Notes under the pieces: model-generated
What the model was told of the DNA's origin: nothing
Seen by the model: only the letters and a program-made list of their open reading frames with translations
Database searches by the model: none
Shown here: positions 9,231-18,885 of the stretch, piece by piece
Numbering within the stretch: the stretch's first letter is position 1
Layout of the letters: each line of letters begins with the position of its first letter
Source: Arthrobacter psychrolactophilus
GTDB lineage: Bacteria > Actinomycetota > Actinomycetes > Actinomycetales > Micrococcaceae
Assembly: GCF_003219795.1 (NCBI RefSeq)
Contig: NZ_QJVC01000011.1
Span: forward strand, 1-64,000
Length of the DNA: 64,000 bases
Reading direction: 5' to 3'
Made by a program: the position numbers and the translations under genes

Positions 9231-12200
9231 TTAAGCAACATACGGTGGTTGCTGTGAGCCTCTTTGATGGTATCCGTTTGTCGCGGCGCCTTCCAACACG
9301 GCACCGCGTGGCAGAGAAGCGGTGTCGTGCAGATCCCAGGCCTGCAACGCCTGCACCGTGATCCCCCGCGGACCCGTGCGCCGAGTCAATCCCTTGATCA
9401 AGAGCATGCGGGTACCAAAGAGCAGCGGGCCCGACTTTTCTTGTGCCTCGCTAAAGAAGGACGCGTCAACGCATCCGGTACCATCGTCAATGCTGATGAA
9501 AACCACCCGTTTCCCGCCGCGCATTGGCGGGGTTTGCGTGGCAATCCGGACCCCTGCCACGAACACCTCGCTGTGGTTTCGTAGTCCTAAAAGCTCCTCA
9601 GCGTAGCTCACACCAAGGGTCTTCAGTAGTGGCGCGTAGCTGTCCATGAGGTGAGCGCTGACATCCAGCGACAATAAATCCAATTCGGTACGCACGGTTT
9701 CGGCCGGGCTGAGGTCAACATGGTGGGCGGCCAATGTGCCCAATTCCACATCCCCGAGGGGCAAGGCCAGTTGCCCCTCGAGCGGGGCAGTGCGCCGACC
9801 CGGCCGGTGCGCCGGGAGGCTGTTGACATGTGCCACCAGATCGGAACGGTTAGCCGTATTGCCGGTGAGGTGCTGGGCCTGGCGATGCAGCGAGTCCAGG
9901 GCCCCCAGTTGGGCCAGCCGTTTCAAGGTGGGGCGGCTGAGCTTGGCCCTGTCGCGCAGATCGGCCAAGGAGTCATAAGGCTGACCGGCGAGAATACGTT
10001 TAAGCTCCGTCCCTGAGAGCCCGTACACTCCCGCCAGGCTCAGGCGAATACCGGTCACGGCCTGCGGCGCGGTGCCACCTTCCATGCTTAAGGTCCGCTC
10101 GGCCCGATACTCCCCCGTGCTGAGATTGATGTCCAAGGGCAGAATCGGGATGCCCAAGCGCCTGGCCTCGGCCACCAAGAGCCGGCGTGGATACATGCCG
10201 GGGTCGTGTTCCCACAGACCTGCCAAAAACTCGGCCGGGTGATGGGCCTTCAGCCACGCCGATTGGTAGGTGGGCACAGCAAAGGCCGCCCCGTGTGCCT
10301 TGCAAAAGCCAAAGCTGCCAAAGGCCTTCACGGTCTCCCAGACCTCCTCAATCACGGCGGCCGAATAGCCCTTGACCGCGGCGTGCTCACGAAAATACTG
10401 CTCCACGGCAGGCTCCACCGCCGGGTCGCCGAGCCCTCGCCGGAACTCGTCCGCCCGGGACAGGGTGCATCCCGTCAAGGTGCTGAAGGTGTGCAATATT
10501 TGCTCATGAAAAACCGTCACCCCATGGGTTTCTTCCAAGACCGGAACCAGATCCGGATGGGCATAGTGCGGGCGCGCAAATCCCGCCCGACTCTCCAGAT
10601 ACGGCGTGACCATATTCGATTGCATGGGCCCGGGCCGGAACAAGGAGATATCCACGACCAGATCGCTGAACTCTGTGGGCGCCATCTTGCCCACGAGTTC
10701 TCGTTGTCCCGGTGATTCAATCTGGAAGCAGCCCAGCGTGTGGGTGCTGCGGATCAACTCAAAGGTGGGTTCGTCGTCGAGCGGGACGGCGTCAAGGTCG
10801 ATCCCGCCCGCGTCATTAATATAAGGGGCGTTTTCCGCATGCCCCCCCTGGGCAATCACCTCCTGCTTTGATGGATGCAGCCGAATCACCTCGCGCACCG
10901 CATACGCCATGGCGCTTTGCATCCGCACACCCAGGACATCGAGCTTGAGCATGCCCATGGCGTCCATATCGTGTTTGTCGAATTGACTCATGGGCAACCC
11001 CATCCCGCTCGGCTGCACAGGGGTGCGGTTCAGAAGGGACGAATCCCCCAGGATCACCCCACAAGGGTGCATGGAAATATGCCGCGGCAGACTATCGAGC
11101 CGTTCGGTCAGATCCACGAGCAAGTCCAATTGCTGGCCTTCCCGCCCCTCGTGCGCTCCTTCTCCCCTTTCCTGGGCCAGCCGGGAGTGCTGAAGCTGGG
11201 CGGCAAGGTCTCGTAACTCCGGCTTTTCTGCCAGCGCCTCTCTAAAGGACGACGCCGAGAAGCGCCACAGCTGTTTGGCGATCTGATCGATCTCTCCCTT
11301 ATCCATCCCCAGCGCCAGCCCCGCATCCCTGACGGCGCCTCTGGCCCGATACGAGTTCTGCATGCTCATCAAGGTCACGCGCTGGTCCCCGAACCGTTCA
11401 AAGATGCGCCGATACACCGCATGGCGTTGTGCGCTTTCCACGTCCAGGTCAATATCGGGCAGGGTCGATCGGTTATCGGAGAGGAAGCGTTCAAAGAGCA
11501 GGCCGTTGGCGATGGGGTCCACTGCGCTGATGCCCAGTAAATAATTAACCAACGACGACGCCCCGGAACCTCGTGCGGCTCGGCGCACCCCCATGGTGCG
11601 GATCATTTCGGAGACTTCGGCCACCGTCAAAAAGTACGATTCAAAACCCAGCTTGCCAATCGTGGCCAGCTCAGTCTCTAACCGGGTACGTATATCGCGT
11701 AGTTTTCCGTGGGAAACCCCAGCATATCGGCGGATCAGCCCGGCCTCGGTGCGCTGGCGTAATTCCAGCTGCGCGGGCTGCGTCAACCCCAAAACAGCAG
11801 CTTCAGGGGTTGAGGCTTTTTTCCAGCCCAGGTCGGCGACGGGGTCAAGGCGGCATTTATCGGCGAGCCTGGCCGTGTTGGCCCAGAGCTGCTTCACCTC
11901 GGCATCCCCGTCCCCGGCATAGAAAACAATTTCCTGCGCCAGAGCATGCATGGCGGACGCACCTTTAATCCACGCCTGCGCCGAGGTCTGCAGCTCCTCA
12001 ATCTTGCCCAGCGAGGCAATATTGCGTGCCGCATCTAAAACGTCGGCCGTGGGCGCGTTACCTTCCTTGGCATACCGCGCGGCATTGCTCAAGATTGCCG
12101 GAACCTCAAACTCTTGGGCCAGCTTGAGTAGCCGCACCGCATAGGGCATGCTCATGGCTGTCCCCTGGGAACTCTGATGATTGACCAGTTCCACCACAAG

Positions 12201-12725
12201 AGATCCCGCCGGCATGGCCCGATGCCAGGTACGAAACTTCCGTCTCGGCAGAAGGTACTGCTGATTCCCACCCATGGCCCTACCGACCGGAGACATGGGT
12301 CCCAGCAGCACGGTCAAGGCCGGTGTTCCGCTGATCGGATCCAGGACTCCGGCCGCCATTTGCTCCAGCGTTACCCCCACCGTTGCGCTCCCTGCATGAG
12401 CGAGCGAGATCAAACGACATAGCGCCGCGTACCCTGTTCCAGGGGCCACGGCGGCTCCGCCATGGGCCAACACCACCACCCGTCCGCTCGCATAGAGTCC
12501 GTGGGGGCCTTCCTCGAGCACGGCCAAATCGACCCCAATGATGGGATCGATCCCGGCCGCCCTGCAGGCCTTGACGTGCTTAACCGCCCCATACAGCCCG
12601 TCGCGGTCGGTAATGGCCAGCGCATCACCATCCACGGAGGCCGCAGCGGCAAGATCCTCCGGCCACGACACGCCGAAGTGGGCGCTATAGGCCGAAGAAC
12701 TATGCAAATGGACAAAGTTACGCAC
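9231..12725 (-). CDS. dnaE2: Error-prone DNA polymerase DnaE2
   Basis: A C-family polymerase of 1164 residues. The order is: PHP domain ([14 protein letters not shown]), polymerase core with PDIDLD (Asp424/Asp426) and third catalytic Asp in [10 protein letters not shown], helix-hairpin-helix, and an OB-like fold ([17 protein letters not shown]). It ends after the OB fold without a replicative tau-binding tail, as in DnaE2. It starts at GTG 12725, overlapping the stop of the DUF6504 gene (GTGCGTAA). DnaE2 performs damage-induced mutagenic lesion bypass, usually with ImuA' and ImuB, neither of which is here. Confidence 0.93.
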   Translation of the reverse strand: MRNFVHLHSSSAYSAHFGVSWPEDLAAAASVDGDALAITDRDGLYGAVKHVKACRAAGIDPIIGVDLAVLEEGPHGLYASGRVVVLAHGGAAVAPGTGYAALCRLISLAHAGSATVGVTLEQMAAGVLDPISGTPALTVLLGPMSPVGRAMGGNQQYLLPRRKFRTWHRAMPAGSLVVELVNHQSSQGTAMSMPYAVRLLKLAQEFEVPAILSNAARYAKEGNAPTADVLDAARNIASLGKIEELQTSAQAWIKGASAMHALAQEIVFYAGDGDAEVKQLWANTARLADKCRLDPVADLGWKKASTPEAAVLGLTQPAQLELRQRTEAGLIRRYAGVSHGKLRDIRTRLETELATIGKLGFESYFLTVAEVSEMIRTMGVRRAARGSGASSLVNYLLGISAVDPIANGLLFERFLSDNRSTLPDIDLDVESAQRHAVYRRIFERFGDQRVTLMSMQNSYRARGAVRDAGLALGMDKGEIDQIAKQLWRFSASSFREALAEKPELRDLAAQLQHSRLAQERGEGAHEGREGQQLDLLVDLTERLDSLPRHISMHPCGVILGDSSLLNRTPVQPSGMGLPMSQFDKHDMDAMGMLKLDVLGVRMQSAMAYAVREVIRLHPSKQEVIAQGGHAENAPYINDAGGIDLDAVPLDDEPTFELIRSTHTLGCFQIESPGQRELVGKMAPTEFSDLVVDISLFRPGPMQSNMVTPYLESRAGFARPHYAHPDLVPVLEETHGVTVFHEQILHTFSTLTGCTLSRADEFRRGLGDPAVEPAVEQYFREHAAVKGYSAAVIEEVWETVKAFGSFGFCKAHGAAFAVPTYQSAWLKAHHPAEFLAGLWEHDPGMYPRRLLVAEARRLGIPILPLDINLSTGEYRAERTLSMEGGTAPQAVTGIRLSLAGVYGLSGTELKRILAGQPYDSLADLRDRAKLSRPTLKRLAQLGALDSLHRQAQHLTGNTANRSDLVAHVNSLPAHRPGRRTAPLEGQLALPLGDVELGTLAAHHVDLSPAETVRTELDLLSLDVSAHLMDSYAPLLKTLGVSYAEELLGLRNHSEVFVAGVRIATQTPPMRGGKRVVFISIDDGTGCVDASFFSEAQEKSGPLLFGTRMLLIKGLTRRTGPRGITVQALQAWDLHDTASLPRGAVLEGAATNGYHQRGSQQPPYVA

Positions 12726-13050
12726 CGCCCAGCACCTCTTTAAAAATGTCCTCGACGGCTTCATGAATCTTTATGACGCGCCACCGATCGGCCGGCCGAT
12801 ACCTTGCCACATCCAGAGTTAATCCATCAGGAATACCCTCTCGATGCAGCTGAAAACGCCACATCTGAGTGTCCACAACGCCCACGCCCTCCCCCGGCGG
12901 GACGCGCGTTTCAAGCTCCCACCAGCGACGCCGCTCATACCAGCACAAGGGATGCGGGGCAATGGAATAGCTCACGCCACGCCATATCAACCGCACCAGC
13001 TCCCCCGAGGGCGAACGCTCCACCTCAACGGCTTCGCTGAAGATGCCCAT
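12718..13050 (-). CDS. DUF6504 family protein of the dnaE2 mutasome cassette
   Basis: A 110-residue protein (MGIFSEAVEVERSPSGELVR; many aromatic residues, HPLCWYERRRWWELE) of the type found between imuB and dnaE2 in actinobacteria. The function is not known to me. I chose ATG 13050 because GGAGG ends 6 nt upstream; the in-frame ATG at 13056 touches that Shine-Dalgarno. Its stop overlaps the dnaE2 GTG, so the two are translationally coupled. No imuA or imuB gene lies upstream: a ~290-bp AT-rich gap and a divergent GNAT gene occupy that place. Confidence 0.82.
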   Translation of the reverse strand: MGIFSEAVEVERSPSGELVRLIWRGVSYSIAPHPLCWYERRRWWELETRVPPGEGVGVVDTQMWRFQLHREGIPDGLTLDVARYRPADRWRVIKIHEAVEDIFKEVLGGA

Positions 13051-13114
13051 ACGCATCCTCCATCTCAGATCGGCGCCACAAACAAATAGCTATCTTCGGA
13101 TATGTCTTTTGTAT

Positions 13115-13130
13115 TAGTACATATATTCTA
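13115..13130. promoter_or_regulatory. Degenerate LexA (SOS) box upstream of DUF6504-dnaE2
   Basis: TAGTACATATATTCTA matches the palindrome TAGAACATATGTTCTA at 14 of 16 positions, i.e. the Gram-positive/actinobacterial SOS core GAAC-N4-GTTC with one change per half. It sits within a wider inverted repeat (TATTAG at 13112-13117, CTAATA at 13128-13133), about 65 bp upstream of the DUF6504 start. SOS control of dnaE2 is established in mycobacteria; here it is inferred from this imperfect site. Confidence 0.5.
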
Positions 13131-13192
13131 ATAGATTTAAGTGTACGCTCAATCCCACACGGCAGCTACCTGTCCATCCGTGAATCACTTCT

Positions 13193-13251
13193 GCGGGCAT
13201 TCGCCCGCTTTGATGGCTATCGGCGCGCACTGAGCGCACCAAGGGATAGCC
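13193..13251. other. Two adjacent hairpins in the gap between DUF6504 and the GNAT gene
   Basis: The first hairpin is GCGGGC-attc-GCCCGC (13193-13208). The second has a 7-bp outer stem GGCTATC (13215-13221) / GATAGCC (13245-13251) and an inner stem GGCGCGC/GCGCACC around ACTGA, one mismatch. They lie 87-145 nt upstream of the GNAT start. They could be a leader RNA or a terminator; no known riboswitch consensus is recognisable. Confidence 0.45.
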
Positions 13252-13337
13252 GACAATGCAACTGACGTCTACCATGGCTTTAAGGCCTTTGCTTCAGCCG
13301 CGCTACTAGAGCTACAACAACTTTTAAGGAGCGTTCC

Positions 13338-13847
13338 ATGACTGACCTGGTCACCCTCATCGCTAAAACCACCCCGTTGGAACGCGATCTCACTTTCCCT
13401 TACCGAACCGTAGAAGCTGCCGATGCAGCACGTCTCGGTGAGCTGTACTTCACCGCTTATGACACCAGCGTGGTGGGTGATTCCCTAGACGCCGCCCTGG
13501 CCGATATGAAGGAATCATTGGCCGGTAAATACGGTGCCCTGCTTCCCGCCGCCTCACATGTTGCCCTCGATGAGGCCGGCAAGATCATTGCCGCCGTCCT
13601 CGTGGTGGATCACGCCGTTGGCGACGACACCCCCGATACACCGTTCATCATCGAATTGATCACCGACCGCCAGCACCGTCGCCGCGGTCTGGCCGAAGAC
13701 CTCGTGTTGGCCACCATGGACACCTTGTTCAACGAGGGAAAGAGCGATGTCGCCCTCCGCGTGGAAGCTGGCAACTCCGCTGCTCTGGCTCTCTACCTAT
13801 CGCTTGACTTCCGCCGCTGGTCCCCTGAAGAAACCGACGACGTCTAA
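13338..13847 (+). CDS. GNAT family N-acetyltransferase
   Basis: A 169-residue acetyltransferase. The acetyl-CoA binding segment is FIIELITDRQHRRRGLAEDL, with the Arg/Gly loop in RRRGLA, followed by a typical ALRVEAGNSAALALYLSLDF C-terminal part. An AAGGAG lies 6 nt before ATG 13338. A VOC-family gene follows 27 nt after the stop in the same direction, so the two are probably an operon. The substrate is unknown. Confidence 0.87.
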   Translation: MTDLVTLIAKTTPLERDLTFPYRTVEAADAARLGELYFTAYDTSVVGDSLDAALADMKESLAGKYGALLPAASHVALDEAGKIIAAVLVVDHAVGDDTPDTPFIIELITDRQHRRRGLAEDLVLATMDTLFNEGKSDVALRVEAGNSAALALYLSLDFRRWSPEETDDV

Positions 13848-13874
13848 AAACTCCACACCGCGAAGGACAACATC

Positions 13875-14312
13875 ATGGATCAACGGCTGAATTTTATTTC
13901 GCTGGGGGTCCGTGATGTTTCGCGTTCCCGCGACTTTTACCTCACCGGTCTAGGGTGGCAGGCCCACCACGAGGTGCCCGGAGAAGTCATCTTCCTCCAG
14001 GTCAATCACGGCCTCATCCTCTCCCTCTGGAACCGGGACGCCATGGCCGCAGAACTCGGGGTGGACGTTGGACAGCTGCAGTCACCCAGCGGGGTTCCGC
14101 CCATGACGCTGAGCCACAATGTTGGCAGTGCCGAGGAGGTTGACGCGGTGGTGCGGGACGCGCAAAAGGCCGGTGCCGTCGTCGTACATCCACCCAAGAA
14201 ACAATCTTGGGGCGGGTACAGCGGTTACTTTGCCGATCCAGATGGCTTCCGCTGGGAGGTCGCCCATAATCCCACGTGGCTCGTGGACGACGCCGGACAC
14301 GTCACGGTGTGA
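13875..14312 (+). CDS. VOC family (glyoxalase/bleomycin-resistance fold) protein
   Basis: A 145-residue protein with two beta-alpha-beta-beta-beta modules: NFISLGVRDVSRSRDFYLTGLGW at the N-terminus and GYSGYFADPDGFRWEVAHNP at the C-terminus, both typical of the vicinal oxygen chelate fold. Possible metal ligands include the Glu of FRWEVAHNP, but the substrate cannot be assigned. Its last 11 nt overlap the 3' end of the convergent SRAP gene. Confidence 0.85.
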   Translation: MDQRLNFISLGVRDVSRSRDFYLTGLGWQAHHEVPGEVIFLQVNHGLILSLWNRDAMAAELGVDVGQLQSPSGVPPMTLSHNVGSAEEVDAVVRDAQKAGAVVVHPPKKQSWGGYSGYFADPDGFRWEVAHNPTWLVDDAGHVTV

Positions 14313-15027
14313 TCGGAGCGATCAGTTCGGGCGTGTCGTTACGAACGTTACCGACAGCGGCCGAGACCGCATCCAACTCCCAGGTTCCCGCGAGCTCCCA
14401 GGCCTGAGCCAACGCCGCCTCTAGGAGCGTTCGGGTGTCTTTGTTCTCCGGGTTGAGCCAGTCGGTCAGGGCCTCCGGGCTCAGGGGAACGGGCAGGCGA
14501 TCATGCAAGGTGGCCAGCTCACCCTCGGGCGGGGATGGCATGGTCAAAATGGTGCAGGACAAGAGCCACTGCTCCGGCGAACCGTCCGCCTGGGCCGGAT
14601 CCTTCCACCACTCATACAGGCCGGCGAAGGTGATCAGGGCACCATCCGAGGAGTGCACAAAGTAAGGCTGCTTGCTCTTGCCGTCGGGCGACTTTTTCCA
14701 TTCGTAGTAGCCCTGCACGGGGACGCCACACCGCCGCGACTTGAAGGCCGCGCGGAAGGTGGGCTTTTCCTGCACCGTCTCGCTGCGGGCGTTGAAGGCG
14801 CGGACACCGACAGCCGGGTCCTTGGCCCAGCCCGGAACCAGGCCCCAGGTGGCCACGTGGATCTGGCGGTGCGGGACGCCCTCGATGATCCGCTCCAGCA
14901 CAATGGGCACATCCGTGGTGGGGGCAACGTTGTAGGAGGCACGCAATTCCAGAGAAGCCTCGGCCTCTGCTTCCAGCTCCGCGACTAGATCTCCAACGGC
15001 CCGGGCCATGACGTAACGTCCGCACAT
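14302..15027 (-). CDS. SOS response-associated peptidase family (SRAP/YedK/HMCES) protein
   Basis: A 241-residue SRAP protein, which shields abasic sites in single-stranded DNA by a covalent bond to Cys2. I chose ATG 15027 because the family begins Met-Cys-Gly-Arg-Tyr and needs Cys2 exposed after Met removal; in-frame ATGs at 15048 and 15036 would bury it. Active-site segments are present: SYNVAPT, FNARSETV, RRCGVPVQGYYEWKK (catalytic Glu) and LHDRLPVPL (His). The 3' end overlaps the convergent VOC gene by 11 nt. Confidence 0.93.
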   Translation of the reverse strand: MCGRYVMARAVGDLVAELEAEAEASLELRASYNVAPTTDVPIVLERIIEGVPHRQIHVATWGLVPGWAKDPAVGVRAFNARSETVQEKPTFRAAFKSRRCGVPVQGYYEWKKSPDGKSKQPYFVHSSDGALITFAGLYEWWKDPAQADGSPEQWLLSCTILTMPSPPEGELATLHDRLPVPLSPEALTDWLNPENKDTRTLLEAALAQAWELAGTWELDAVSAAVGNVRNDTPELIAPITP

Positions 15028-15125
15028 GCCATCCATCGTGGCACACAATGCGGAATATCTCAGCTACCAGATAGCGTTGTCACCAGTAGTACCAACAAAT
15101 TTCTTTTCTCCTAAGGAGCACTTTC

Positions 15126-15383
15126 GTGGACTTTACCCCTGACGCTGGCACCATCACCATGTTCTCAACCACCTGGTGCGGTTACTGCAAGCGCCTCAAG
15201 AAGCAGCTGGACGCTTCGGGAATTGGCTACACCGAGATCAACATTGAGGATGTCGCCGGCACAGCCGAACTCGTCGAAAGCCTCAACGGTGGCAACCAGA
15301 CCGTGCCCACCGTGCTCTTCCCTGACGGCTCCGCAGCAACCAACCCGTCACTGAATGATGTGAAGGTCAAGCTGGGCGTTTAG
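15126..15383 (+). CDS. mrx1: Mycoredoxin (glutaredoxin-like, mycothiol-dependent)
   Basis: An 85-residue thioredoxin-fold protein with CxxC as Cys18-Gly-Tyr-Cys21 (TTWCGYCKRL) and the cis-Pro motif QTVPTVLF. Actinobacterial mycoredoxins of this size reduce mixed disulfides with mycothiol. Translation starts at GTG 15126 with AAGGAG 8 nt upstream. It is followed ~100 nt downstream by the mycothiol-dependent formaldehyde dehydrogenase gene, fitting a thiol-detoxification role. Confidence 0.9.
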   Translation: MDFTPDAGTITMFSTTWCGYCKRLKKQLDASGIGYTEINIEDVAGTAELVESLNGGNQTVPTVLFPDGSAATNPSLNDVKVKLGV

Positions 15384-15486
15384 CGGCCCAGCAGGGCCTG
15401 CCCCACCTCTTTAGCGAAGCCGTGTAACCTGTCAGCAACCCCATTTGTTGTTCCGGACAGGGACACGGCTGCTAAGGAGCATTTTC

Positions 15487-16572
15487 ATGGTTTACAAGGT
15501 CAAAGGCGTCGTCGCGCTGAGCAAGGGCGCGCCCGTCACACTCGAAACCATTCTGGTTCCAGATCCAGGACCGGGCGAGGCCCTCGTTGACATTCTCACG
15601 AGCGGCGTCTGCCACACGGATCTGCATTACAAGCTCGGCGGCATCAACGACGACTTCCCGTTCCTCCTGGGCCACGAGGCCACCGGCGTCGTCAGCGCCG
15701 TCGGCGAGGGCGTCACCAACGTGGTCCCCGGCGATCGCGTGATCTTAAACTGGCGTGCCGTCTGCGGCAACTGCCGCGCCTGCAACAAGGGCCAGGCACA
15801 GTACTGCTTTAACACTGCCAACGCCACCTCCAAAATGACGTTGGAAGATGGCACCGTCCTCTCCCCGGCACTGGGCATTGGTGCGTTCATCGAAAAGACC
15901 GTGGTGGCGGCCGGGCAGTGCACCAAGGTTGATCCCGACGTCGACCCCGCCGCCGTTGGCCTGTTGGGTTGTGGCGTCATGGCTGGCATCGGTGCGGCCA
16001 TCAACACCGGCGGCGTGAAGCGCGGCGACACCGTGGCCGTCATCGGTTGTGGCGGCGTGGGTGCCGCTGCGATTGCCGGCGCAGCCCTGGCCGGCGCCAC
16101 CACCGTGATCGCCGTTGACCGCGACCCCAAGAAGTTTGCCGCGGCGCTTGCCCTGGGTGCCACCCACACGGTGGACTCCTCCGTTGAGGACGCTGTCGTC
16201 GCTATCCAGAACCTCACGGGAGGTTTCGGAGCAGATGTGGTGATTGACGCCGTCGGACGTCCCGAGACATACAAGCAAGCCTTTTACGCGCGCGATCTGG
16301 CCGGAACCGTGGTTCTGGTGGGCGTGCCCACGCCGGAGATGACCCTGGATCTGCCGCTGCTGGATGTCTTTGGCCGCGGCGGCTCACTGAAGTCGTCCTG
16401 GTATGGCGATTGCCTGCCCTCGCGCGACTTCCCCATGCTCGTGGAGCTGTACAAGCAGGGCAAGCTGGATCTGGACGCCTTTGTCAGCGAACGCATCACG
16501 ATCAACGACATCGAAGCCGCCTTCACCAAGATGGGCGAGGGCTCCGTGCTGCGTTCGGTGGTGGAATTCTGA
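15487..16572 (+). CDS. mscR: S-(hydroxymethyl)mycothiol dehydrogenase (NAD/mycothiol-dependent formaldehyde dehydrogenase)
   Basis: A 361-residue zinc-dependent medium-chain dehydrogenase. Catalytic zinc ligands are Cys42 (GVCHTD) and His63 (LGHEATG); the structural zinc is held by Cys93, Cys96, Cys99 and Cys107 ([15 protein letters not shown]). The NAD loop is [10 protein letters not shown]. It oxidises the formaldehyde-mycothiol adduct to S-formylmycothiol. I chose ATG 15487 (MVYKVKG) because AAGGAGC lies just upstream; the longer frame from 15445 has no family similarity. The stop overlaps the start of an MBL hydrolase (TGATG). Confidence 0.93.
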   Translation: MVYKVKGVVALSKGAPVTLETILVPDPGPGEALVDILTSGVCHTDLHYKLGGINDDFPFLLGHEATGVVSAVGEGVTNVVPGDRVILNWRAVCGNCRACNKGQAQYCFNTANATSKMTLEDGTVLSPALGIGAFIEKTVVAAGQCTKVDPDVDPAAVGLLGCGVMAGIGAAINTGGVKRGDTVAVIGCGGVGAAAIAGAALAGATTVIAVDRDPKKFAAALALGATHTVDSSVEDAVVAIQNLTGGFGADVVIDAVGRPETYKQAFYARDLAGTVVLVGVPTPEMTLDLPLLDVFGRGGSLKSSWYGDCLPSRDFPMLVELYKQGKLDLDAFVSERITINDIEAAFTKMGEGSVLRSVVEF

Positions 16573-17192
16573 TGGGCGCCCGTATTGAACGCCTGATCAC
16601 CTCGGGGACATTTTCGCTCGACGGCGGCACCTGGGATGTGGACAACAACGTCTGGATCATTGGTGACGACGCGCAGGTGTATGTGATCGATCCGGCCCAC
16701 GACCCGGCGGCCATCAAGGTGGCTGTGGGCGAACGCACCGTTAAGGCGGTCCTGCTGACGCACGGCCATGACGACCACATCCGCTTTGCCCGGGCCTTCG
16801 CGGGCCTGGTGGGGGCTCCCGTGGCCATGAACCCGGCAGACCAGATGCTGTGGGAAAACATTTTCCCGGGCACCTCCCCGGATGCCCCCATCGCCGACGG
16901 AGACACCTTTGAGGTGGCCGGCACCGTGCTGACGGCCCTGCATACTCCCGGGCACTCCCCCGGTTCAGTGTGCTTCTATGCCGAATCCCTGGACACTGTT
17001 TTCACCGGGGACACGCTGTTCAAGGGCGGGCCCGGGGCAACAGGGCGTTCGTACAGCGATTTCCCGACCATCGTGAAGTCGATTTCGGAGCGGCTCATGA
17101 CGTTGCCCGCCGAAACCGTGGTCAACACCGGTCACGGCGATTCCACGACCGTTGCGGCCGAGGCGCCCGGAATCGCGGCGGCTCAGCTCTAA
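16572..17192 (+). CDS. MBL-fold metallohydrolase, putative S-formylmycothiol hydrolase
   Basis: A 206-residue metallo-beta-lactamase-fold hydrolase. Its HxHxDH motif is THGHDDH (residues 63-69), with further ligands in HTPGHSPGS, FTGDTLF and NTGHGDS. It starts at ATG 16572, sharing one base with the mscR stop. The same pair occurs in mycobacteria (Rv2259-Rv2260). From this coupling I infer that it hydrolyses S-formylmycothiol or a related thioester, completing formaldehyde oxidation to formate. The biochemical role is inference. Confidence 0.88.
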   Translation: MGARIERLITSGTFSLDGGTWDVDNNVWIIGDDAQVYVIDPAHDPAAIKVAVGERTVKAVLLTHGHDDHIRFARAFAGLVGAPVAMNPADQMLWENIFPGTSPDAPIADGDTFEVAGTVLTALHTPGHSPGSVCFYAESLDTVFTGDTLFKGGPGATGRSYSDFPTIVKSISERLMTLPAETVVNTGHGDSTTVAAEAPGIAAAQL

Positions 17193-17207
17193 GCGCCGCC
17201 TCTTCCC

Positions 17208-17270
17208 CGTTGACCCGCCACGTAATGCCCCTATTCCTGCTTTATACGGGCATTACATGGCGGGTCAACG
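17208..17270. repeat. 23-bp inverted repeat pair between convergent genes (family B)
   Basis: Left arm 17208-17230 (begins CGTTGACCCGCCACG) and right arm 17248-17270 are complementary at 22 of 23 positions, with a 17-nt loop. It lies between the MBL hydrolase stop (17192) and the LplA-like stop (17274). It may act as a bidirectional terminator, but there is no T-tract. Confidence 0.8.
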
Positions 17271-17273
17271 AGG

Positions 17274-18011
17274 TTATGAGCGGATCAGCTCCGCGTGCGT
17301 GGCGTAAACGGCCAGAACTGCCTCTTCCACGGCGTCCACGGTGATGCCAGGGACAAGATCCTCCACCGCTCCAGCCGTGACCGGGTCCCAGTCCAGCCCG
17401 AGGGCACTGTAGGTATCCGTGAGAACCTGCCGGATGGGTGCGGAGTTCTCCACGACAATGACCGAACTAAAGAGCCAGGCCCCGGCCACGACGCGCTGCG
17501 CCGTTCCGATCAGTTTGATGCGTGCCCCAGCCGGCAAAGCCGGGCCATCTTGAGTATTACGGCCAAACACACTGAACTCTCCGGGGCAGTACTCCCCCGG
17601 GATTTCCCCCACACCGGCGTCGACCCCGAGTGATCTCAGGGCCTGCGTGAACAGCTCACCAAAGAATCCAAAGCGTTCCTTGGCACCGACGATGGCATCC
17701 TCGGCCGGTTGAATATGATCCACCACCAAGGTGCCCTGATGATAGGCCGCGGCTCGGCCACCGGCACGCCGAACCGCCGGAACAAATCCGTTCTCCCGCG
17801 ATGCTTGTTCTGCCGCGGCGAAGCCGGTTAGCCGGGTGTCACGCTGCCCAAAAGCAACCGTTGGCTCGGGGCGATAAAAGCGCAACATGGCGTCCCGCTC
17901 CCCAGCTTTGACCTGGTTGAGGAGCTCGAGGGCGTGGTTGAGATCGGCCTCGGCTCCCTGATTGACAAGCTGCCGATCCACTCTCAGGCGTGGGGCCAAC
18001 ACAACACTCAT
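17274..18011 (-). CDS. Lipoate-protein ligase A family protein (BPL/LPL domain)
   Basis: A 245-residue protein of the lipoate/octanoate/biotin ligase fold. Recognisable parts are RFYRPEPTVAFGQRD, the RRAGGRAAAYH lipoyl-binding loop and KLIGTAQRVVAGAWL with the conserved Lys. It could ligate lipoate or transfer octanoate, or be a paralogue of unknown specificity; the motifs do not separate these. Its ATG overlaps the thioesterase stop (ATGA, 18008-18011), so the two genes are translationally coupled. Confidence 0.85.
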   Translation of the reverse strand: MSVVLAPRLRVDRQLVNQGAEADLNHALELLNQVKAGERDAMLRFYRPEPTVAFGQRDTRLTGFAAAEQASRENGFVPAVRRAGGRAAAYHQGTLVVDHIQPAEDAIVGAKERFGFFGELFTQALRSLGVDAGVGEIPGEYCPGEFSVFGRNTQDGPALPAGARIKLIGTAQRVVAGAWLFSSVIVVENSAPIRQVLTDTYSALGLDWDPVTAGAVEDLVPGITVDAVEEAVLAVYATHAELIRS

Positions 18012-18847
18012 GAGGCGCTCGGGAAGGGGCGGACCGTCAAGATCTGCTCGGAACGAGCGAAGGGACCCTTACGGTCATTGAGTACCGCCGAGGTCAGTCC
18101 AATGCCGTCCCCCGCCATGGTCACGTGCGTGTCCAGGCCCAGCCATTCGCCCTCGGGCTCCCGGTATATATGGAGTGAGAGGTCAACGTTGGGGAACATC
18201 CAACCGCCGCTCGAGGGGTCCATGCGCGCAGAGACACCATTGGCGCTATCGGCCAACCCGAGGAGCCGAACCAGGGCCGAGGAGGGGGCTCCGCCGTCGA
18301 GCATGGGAAAAGGGGTACGGAGCCAGACCCGGCCGCGACCGGCGCGGTGACCGGCGTTGACGCGAGCCTCGATGCTGCGGATGAAGCCGCCGGGCCACGT
18401 GTTCATGCCGTCCCAGGAATTGGCGCTCTCGAGGCTGGCCATGGGCTCGTCTTCGTAGGCCTGGACGGAGGAGGTGTCGCCCTTTTGCAGGCGCCAGGCG
18501 GTGGCTCGGACGGCGACGCGCCCGTTCGCGATCAGCTCCGCCTGCAGCAGTTCAATGGTTTTTCCGGGGCGCAGCATCATGGTTTCGATGGTGAACTCGC
18601 CGGCCGGAATGAGACCCAAAATATCAAAACTCAACCGGGCTAGGCGCATGTCCGCGCGCGGCTGATATTGCTCCAGCGCGTGCGTCATGATGCCCGTCAC
18701 GGGAGCCATGTGCTGCTCGTGCGTGTTCCAGGCGCCCTGGCTATGGATCGTGGATTCGTAGCGATTCTCGCCGAGGTGGCGGTAGTACGAACGAGCATTT
18801 TCGGCAGCGACGGCGTCGGCGGCTGCGCATGAAGTTGTTTCCGGCAT
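18008..18847 (-). CDS. Thioesterase family protein (double hotdog, TesB-like)
   Basis: A 279-residue protein with two hotdog-like halves: the N-terminal half contains HSQGAWNTHEQHMAPVTG and the C-terminal half MDPSSGGWMFPNVDLSLHIYR and LDTHVTMAGDGIGLTSAVL. The latter resembles the acyl-CoA thioesterase II C-terminus, with Asp and Thr/Gln-like catalytic positions. It overlaps the downstream LplA-like gene by 4 nt. An acyl-CoA or acyl-ACP substrate is probable but unproven. Confidence 0.82.
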   Translation of the reverse strand: MPETTSCAAADAVAAENARSYYRHLGENRYESTIHSQGAWNTHEQHMAPVTGIMTHALEQYQPRADMRLARLSFDILGLIPAGEFTIETMMLRPGKTIELLQAELIANGRVAVRATAWRLQKGDTSSVQAYEDEPMASLESANSWDGMNTWPGGFIRSIEARVNAGHRAGRGRVWLRTPFPMLDGGAPSSALVRLLGLADSANGVSARMDPSSGGWMFPNVDLSLHIYREPEGEWLGLDTHVTMAGDGIGLTSAVLNDRKGPFARSEQILTVRPFPSAS

Positions 18848-18885
18848 GCCTACGACCTTACCGGCCGCGGAGCCCCGGGCCGAGC

